Source: Moraxellaceae bacterium UBA2032 (GTDB lineage: Bacteria > Pseudomonadota > Gammaproteobacteria > Pseudomonadales > Moraxellaceae). Taken from it: a DNA stretch of 6,209 nucleotides. The stretch spans positions 21,136 through 27,344 of the forward strand of contig DDBM01000009.1 in the NCBI GenBank assembly GCA_002333125.1. Direction: 5' to 3'. A program made the translations under genes and the position numbers. Position 1 is the first letter of the stretch, and the number at the start of each line of letters is the position of its first letter. Below are positions 5,529-6,209 of this stretch, piece by piece. A model generated the notes under the pieces. It worked only from the letters and a program-made list of their open reading frames with translations, did not search any database and was not told the DNA's origin.

Positions 5529-6209
5529 GTAAAAAACTCAATGTACGCGCCCTTGCCGCGCAAGCTCTTGCGCCCATTGTGAGTCAACAAGCTTCGTTAA
5601 GTAGCACATTGCCGCCGTTACAAACACGTTGCCCTGAACGTGACCGAGGTTTATTGCAAAATTTGGTTTACGGCACAGCACGTGAATGGTTGTATTTTCA
5701 GGCTCTTACCAAACCTTTACTACAAAAATCGCTTAAAGATAGCGAAGTCGTGGCTTTGTTAGCGATAGGGGTGTATCAAATTTTACGCACCCGCATTCCT
5801 GCTCATGCTGCGATTGGCGAAACTGTAGAATCCGCCAAACAATTGGGTTTAGCTCATACCGCAGGTTTATTAAATGCGGTATTACGGCGTTTTATACAAG
5901 AGCAAGAATCGTTATGCGCTAATGCCAGTAAATATCAACATGCTCACCCCGAATGGCTCTTAAAGCAACTGCGTAAAGACTGGCCACAACAGGCCGATGC
6001 CATCATGGCGGCTAATAATCAGGCCGCTGATTTAACCTTACGCATTAACGCACGCCAAACAACACGTGACGATTATTTGGCTTTATTGGCTGCACAAGAC
6101 ATTGAAGCGACACCTTGCGCTTATTCGTCTGTGGGGATTCGCTTAACCCAATTAGCCGATGTGAGCCAATTACCGCTATATGCGGAAGGTGGCTTTTCGG
6201 TACAAGATG
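5525..6209 (+). CDS. rsmB: 16S rRNA (cytosine-967-C5)-methyltransferase RsmB, 3' end cut off by the window edge
   Basis: RsmB (Fmu/Sun) uses S-adenosylmethionine to methylate C967 of 16S rRNA. The first 228 of roughly 430 residues are present. The N-terminal NusB-like RNA-binding domain (about 1-135) carries ERDRGLLQNLVYGTAREW (38-55), RIPAHAAIGETVESAK (90-105) and AGLLNAVLRRF (113-123). HPEWLLKQLRKDWP (141-154) and LRIN (172-175) are typical of the linker and start of the methyltransferase part. The visible chain ends in GGFSVQD, just at the edge of the methyltransferase fold, so the SAM-binding motifs and catalytic cysteines lie outside. Its ATG at 5525-5527 overlaps the fmt stop in ATGA, with AGG nine bases upstream at 5513-5515. 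It shares the fmt promoter. Confidence 0.95.
   Translation, partial: MSKKLNVRALAAQALAPIVSQQASLSSTLPPLQTRCPERDRGLLQNLVYGTAREWLYFQALTKPLLQKSLKDSEVVALLAIGVYQILRTRIPAHAAIGETVESAKQLGLAHTAGLLNAVLRRFIQEQESLCANASKYQHAHPEWLLKQLRKDWPQQADAIMAANNQAADLTLRINARQTTRDDYLALLAAQDIEATPCAYSSVGIRLTQLADVSQLPLYAEGGFSVQD

Noticed and set aside
1..6209. A new multi-gene defence or mobile system
   Set aside because: All genes but one are standard housekeeping or pilus/transformation genes. There is no cluster of nuclease, toxin, reverse transcriptase or transposase genes.

Overview
The window looks like chromosomal DNA of a gammaproteobacterium with moderate to low GC. It carries the conserved neighbourhood dprA, tsaP (LysM protein), def, fmt, rsmB that is familiar from Pseudomonadales (for example the PA0017-PA0021 region of Pseudomonas aeruginosa). 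A Moraxellaceae-like member of that order is my best guess, but the genus cannot be fixed from sequence alone. No CRISPR array, tRNA, rRNA, integrase or transposase gene is visible.

Layout. Positions 1-887 hold dprA on the minus strand, with its 3' end cut by the window edge. A 149-bp gap follows, containing a REP-like inverted repeat and a clear rho-independent terminator. Positions 1037-2134 hold a LysM/TsaP-like periplasmic protein gene on the minus strand. A 268-bp divergent control region (2135-2402) separates it from def on the plus strand (2403-2909); it holds a perfect TATAAT box and a foldable leader. Positions 2910-3000 are a short convergent gap with a palindromic repeat. Positions 3001-4203 encode, on the minus strand, a lipoprotein made almost entirely of RCC1-type propeller repeats. 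Positions 4204-4562 have no credible gene; they hold AT-rich upstream DNA, a second palindromic repeat element and the fmt promoter. fmt (4563-5528) and rsmB (5525 to the window end) overlap by 4 bases and form a plus-strand operon.

How the genes work together. Fmt formylates initiator methionyl-tRNA and Def removes the formyl group from new proteins. RsmB modifies 16S rRNA, so the plus-strand genes form a translation module. On the minus strand, TsaP-like proteins help anchor the type IV pilus secretin to peptidoglycan, and DprA loads RecA on incoming single-stranded DNA. Together these suggest a piliated and possibly transformable cell.

The departure from the usual layout is the RCC1-repeat lipoprotein gene. 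It sits in reverse orientation between def and fmt, which are adjacent in many relatives, and it is flanked on both sides by GTAG/CTAC-bounded palindromic repeats. I found no convincing new multi-gene system; the RCC1 lipoprotein insertion, the repeats around it and the structured def leader are the parts most worth following up.
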